Below are positions 61,989-64,000 of a DNA stretch of 64,000 nucleotides, one piece after another. The translations under genes and the position numbers were made by a program. Under the pieces are notes generated by a model. It had not been told where the DNA came from and did no database searches. It saw nothing but the letters and a program-made list of their open reading frames with translations. This stretch comes from Pontibacter deserti (lineage in GTDB: Bacteria > Bacteroidota > Bacteroidia > Cytophagales > Hymenobacteraceae). The stretch lies in the NCBI RefSeq assembly GCF_023630255.1, contig NZ_JALPRS010000003.1, positions 1 to 64,000 of the forward strand. Reading direction: 5' to 3'. Position 1 is the stretch's first letter; the number at the start of each line of letters is the position of its first letter.

Positions 61989-64000
61989 TTATTTTGTCAG
62001 GAGCACTTTACGTACTACACGCACCTTTTTAGCCTGAAGCTGCACCAGGTAAAAGCCAGCCGGTAATCTGCTCAGATTTACTTCCATACTTTCCTGCATT
62101 ACTGGCACTGAAGCACGATAAACCACGCTGCCTATCATGTTCGTAATAACTACTTCTGTGTGCTGTAATGGCTCTGCCGTGTAGATACTGAACTTGCCCG
62201 GAGCCGGGTTTGGCACCACTACTATGCCTGACGCAAGTTCGTCTTCGATAGCAGTAGGCTGCAAAACAGCCTGGAACACATCAGAAGAAACAGAATAACA
62301 CGCTGAGCCATTATGTGCGCGTACCTTATAATTGCCACTCTCGGTTATAGTTATAGTTTTTTCAGTGGCATTAGCTACAACTTCACCGTCTTTAGTCCAC
62401 TCGTAAACTGCACCAGCTATACTTGCTGTTAACTGATTCCCCTTTTGGGTAACAACCGGTTTATCCGGAACTGCATTAACTGTAACTGCCAGGGTAGCAG
62501 GCGCGCTTTGTCCACAGTTGTTTGCTACCGCTAAGCTTACTTCACCGGATGCATCCGTAACTCTTACACTGATCTGAGCAGTGCCTACCCCAGACAAGAT
62601 GCTCCAGGTTGGCGGTACATTCCAACTGTAATCTGTAGCGTTAACCTGCCCGGTAGCAACGAAAGTAACTGTTTCGCCGGCGCAAATAGTAGCAGGGCCA
62701 GTTATAGTTGCTGCAGCCGGAGTGCCTACCGTTACTGTTACTTTGGTGCGGGCACTTGTAGCACCAGCTGCGTTAACAGCTTCTACATAATATAGGGTTG
62801 AAGCAGTAAGTGGTGATGTTGTAAAGGTCGCTCCGGTTGCCAGGGATGTAGTTCCGGTTTCAGCATCATACCATTTGTAAGTCATTTCAGCATCTGGGTT
62901 GGCTACTTGCAGCGTAGCTGACTCGCCAGCGCATATAGCTATACTTGCTGCTGTTGGTGGCGTAATGGCTTGCACAGTAACCGTTACATCATCTGTAGAA
63001 GTACAGCCATCTTTAGTTGCTGTAACCGTGTATACATAAGTACCCGGCGTTGTAAGCGTCAGCGTAGGGTTAGCTGCTGTAGCATCAGATAAGCCAGCAG
63101 CCGGAAACCAGCTGTAAGTATAACCTGTTTCCGCTACAGCGCCTATAGTTACCGATTGCCCTGAATAAATGGTTTTGTTTTCGCCGGCATGGCCTTCCAA
63201 TACATTCTCATCACAATCTGTTGAAGTTGTAGCAGAATAAAGTGCCACATCTTCTATGTTCCATACTTCATTTGATGAATTGTTTTTGATACCAATCTTT
63301 GCTTTTACAGAAGTGGTACCGTTTGGTATAGTTACCCGAAGTATAGAAGGTGCCTTATCTACAGCCAATACGTTAGGCGAAGTTAGTTTCTCTGTAAAAA
63401 CTTTCTCAGCGAGAGTGCCTGCTGCTGTAGTTATAGTTGCCGTACCATCCATGCCATAACGGATGTTATTATCGCTGGCATTTCCGGTAATTTTAATTTC
63501 TGGTGTAGCTGAAAAATCAGCGCCATTTAGCGCCACATATACTTCCAGGTAATCTCCGGTATCAAAACCATTGCCTGTTGTAACTGAAACAGAAGAGTTA
63601 TAAAGCTCTAAGTATACATCCTGCTTGCCCGCCACATTTACATCAGCAAACATCACTTCTTTTGTGGCATTAGATACCTGCAAACTTGCTCCTGTTCTGA
63701 CACGCTGACCATCCGGTAAACCAGTATTTGTTGTTGAATTACTAAAGCCTGATGTAACTACCCAGCCATCGTTGGCAGTTCCATTAAAATCCTGCATTAC
63801 CAATACATTACCGTTACCTGTTGGTGGCGTATTAGCTGCTGTTGTAGTTACAGCTAAAGCTGGAGCTGTAGTCGCGTACTGGTTGCCATTGGAGCACATT
63901 TCGTATACCTGCACAAAGTATAAACTGCCTGTCTGTAAGCCTATAACTGTTACTTCGCTGCCGGTGCCGCTGTAAAGCAGTTTGCTTCCGTCGGTTAGTG
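61989..64000 (-). CDS. T9SS type A cargo protein, N-terminus outside the window
   Basis: The frame is open up to the window edge; residues upstream of the first in-window GTG (63912-63914) read LTDGSKLLYSGTG ... GLQTGSLYFVQVYEMC, the end of a fibronectin-III-type domain, so the gene is cut off. In the part seen: a jelly-roll-like domain (VMQDFNGTANDGWVVTSGF, then VYLELYNSSVSVTTGNGF), PKD-like and Ig-like domains (YSWFPAAGLSD, TYKWYDAETGTTSL, DYSWNVPPTWSILSGVG), and a type A sorting tail (VVPNPAPGKFSIYTA ... GFYLVQLQAKK). It should be an exported protein, perhaps an extracellular hydrolase; the catalytic part is missing. Confidence 0.85.
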   Translation of the reverse strand, partial: LTDGSKLLYSGTGSEVTVIGLQTGSLYFVQVYEMCSNGNQYATTAPALAVTTTAANTPPTGNGNVLVMQDFNGTANDGWVVTSGFSNSTTNTGLPDGQRVRTGASLQVSNATKEVMFADVNVAGKQDVYLELYNSSVSVTTGNGFDTGDYLEVYVALNGADFSATPEIKITGNASDNNIRYGMDGTATITTAAGTLAEKVFTEKLTSPNVLAVDKAPSILRVTIPNGTTSVKAKIGIKNNSSNEVWNIEDVALYSATTSTDCDENVLEGHAGENKTIYSGQSVTIGAVAETGYTYSWFPAAGLSDATAANPTLTLTTPGTYVYTVTATKDGCTSTDDVTVTVQAITPPTAASIAICAGESATLQVANPDAEMTYKWYDAETGTTSLATGATFTTSPLTASTLYYVEAVNAAGATSARTKVTVTVGTPAAATITGPATICAGETVTFVATGQVNATDYSWNVPPTWSILSGVGTAQISVRVTDASGEVSLAVANNCGQSAPATLAVTVNAVPDKPVVTQKGNQLTASIAGAVYEWTKDGEVVANATEKTITITESGNYKVRAHNGSACYSVSSDVFQAVLQPTAIEDELASGIVVVPNPAPGKFSIYTAEPLQHTEVVITNMIGSVVYRASVPVMQESMEVNLSRLPAGFYLVQLQAKKVRVVRKVLLTK

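Overview
The window looks like a chromosomal segment of a Bacteroidota bacterium of the order Cytophagales, most like Pontibacter or another Hymenobacteraceae. The evidence is three PorP/SprF proteins, giant secreted proteins with type B (gliding-motility type) C-terminal sorting domains, type A sorting tails, a FadL plus SGNH-lipoprotein pair, DUF4159/MoxR/DUF58/BatA/DUF4175 genes, weak ribosome binding sites and rho-independent terminators. There are no rRNA or tRNA genes, phage genes, transposases or CRISPR arrays. The genus is inference; no marker gene was compared.

Layout. 1-450 is repeat-rich spacer. 451-5941 holds DNA polymerase I (-), a small exported protein (+) and a dGTPase (-). 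6536-12826 holds a secreted metalloprotease with a type A tail (-), a BlaR1/BlaI-type sensor protease and repressor pair (-) with two operator-like dyads, and a site-2 protease (-). 12891-15091 is a trehalose-synthase-like GH13 enzyme (-) divergent from the ribosome-rescue hydrolase ArfB (+). 15366-15935 is a small exported protein. 16423-17020 holds three tandem 54-residue signal-peptide proteins (-). 17459-19245 holds a cyanophycinase (+) convergent with a thioredoxin-reductase-like flavoprotein (-). 19564-25990 holds FadL and an SGNH lipoprotein, then an M16 peptidase pair (+). 26730-31791 holds a DUF72 protein (-), RlpA (+) and two TldD/PmbA proteins (+). 31867-32317 is a DUF4160/DUF2442 pair. 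32358-41780 is a long same-strand cluster, DUF4159-MoxR-(three accessory genes)-DUF58-BatA-DUF4175-membrane protein. 41781-61588 is on the minus strand: three modules, each a giant type B T9SS cargo protein followed by its own PorP/SprF-like protein, one of them also followed by an OmpA/PD40 protein. 61989-64000 is the 3' part of a type A T9SS cargo gene that runs off the window.

The secreted-protein half suggests a cell surface built by the type IX secretion system. Each large adhesin sits in an operon with the outer-membrane protein that probably helps to export or anchor it. The MoxR/DUF58/BatA cluster resembles envelope-stress or 'aerotolerance' operons and forms a separate unit.

The least explained signals are: (1) a heavily iterated heptamer AASTATA/TATASTT (S = G or C) found in genes and spacers, on both strands and in more than one codon frame; (2) the cassette of three 54-residue exported peptides; (3) a dispersed intergenic hairpin element of about 180 bp in three copies, with a compensatory base change in its stem; (4) an exact 777-bp higher-order repeat in the 2157-residue adhesin, whose outer copies are more alike than either is to the middle one; and (5) a relic of a short-chain dehydrogenase gene. 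All coordinates and motifs were read by eye; no database search was run.
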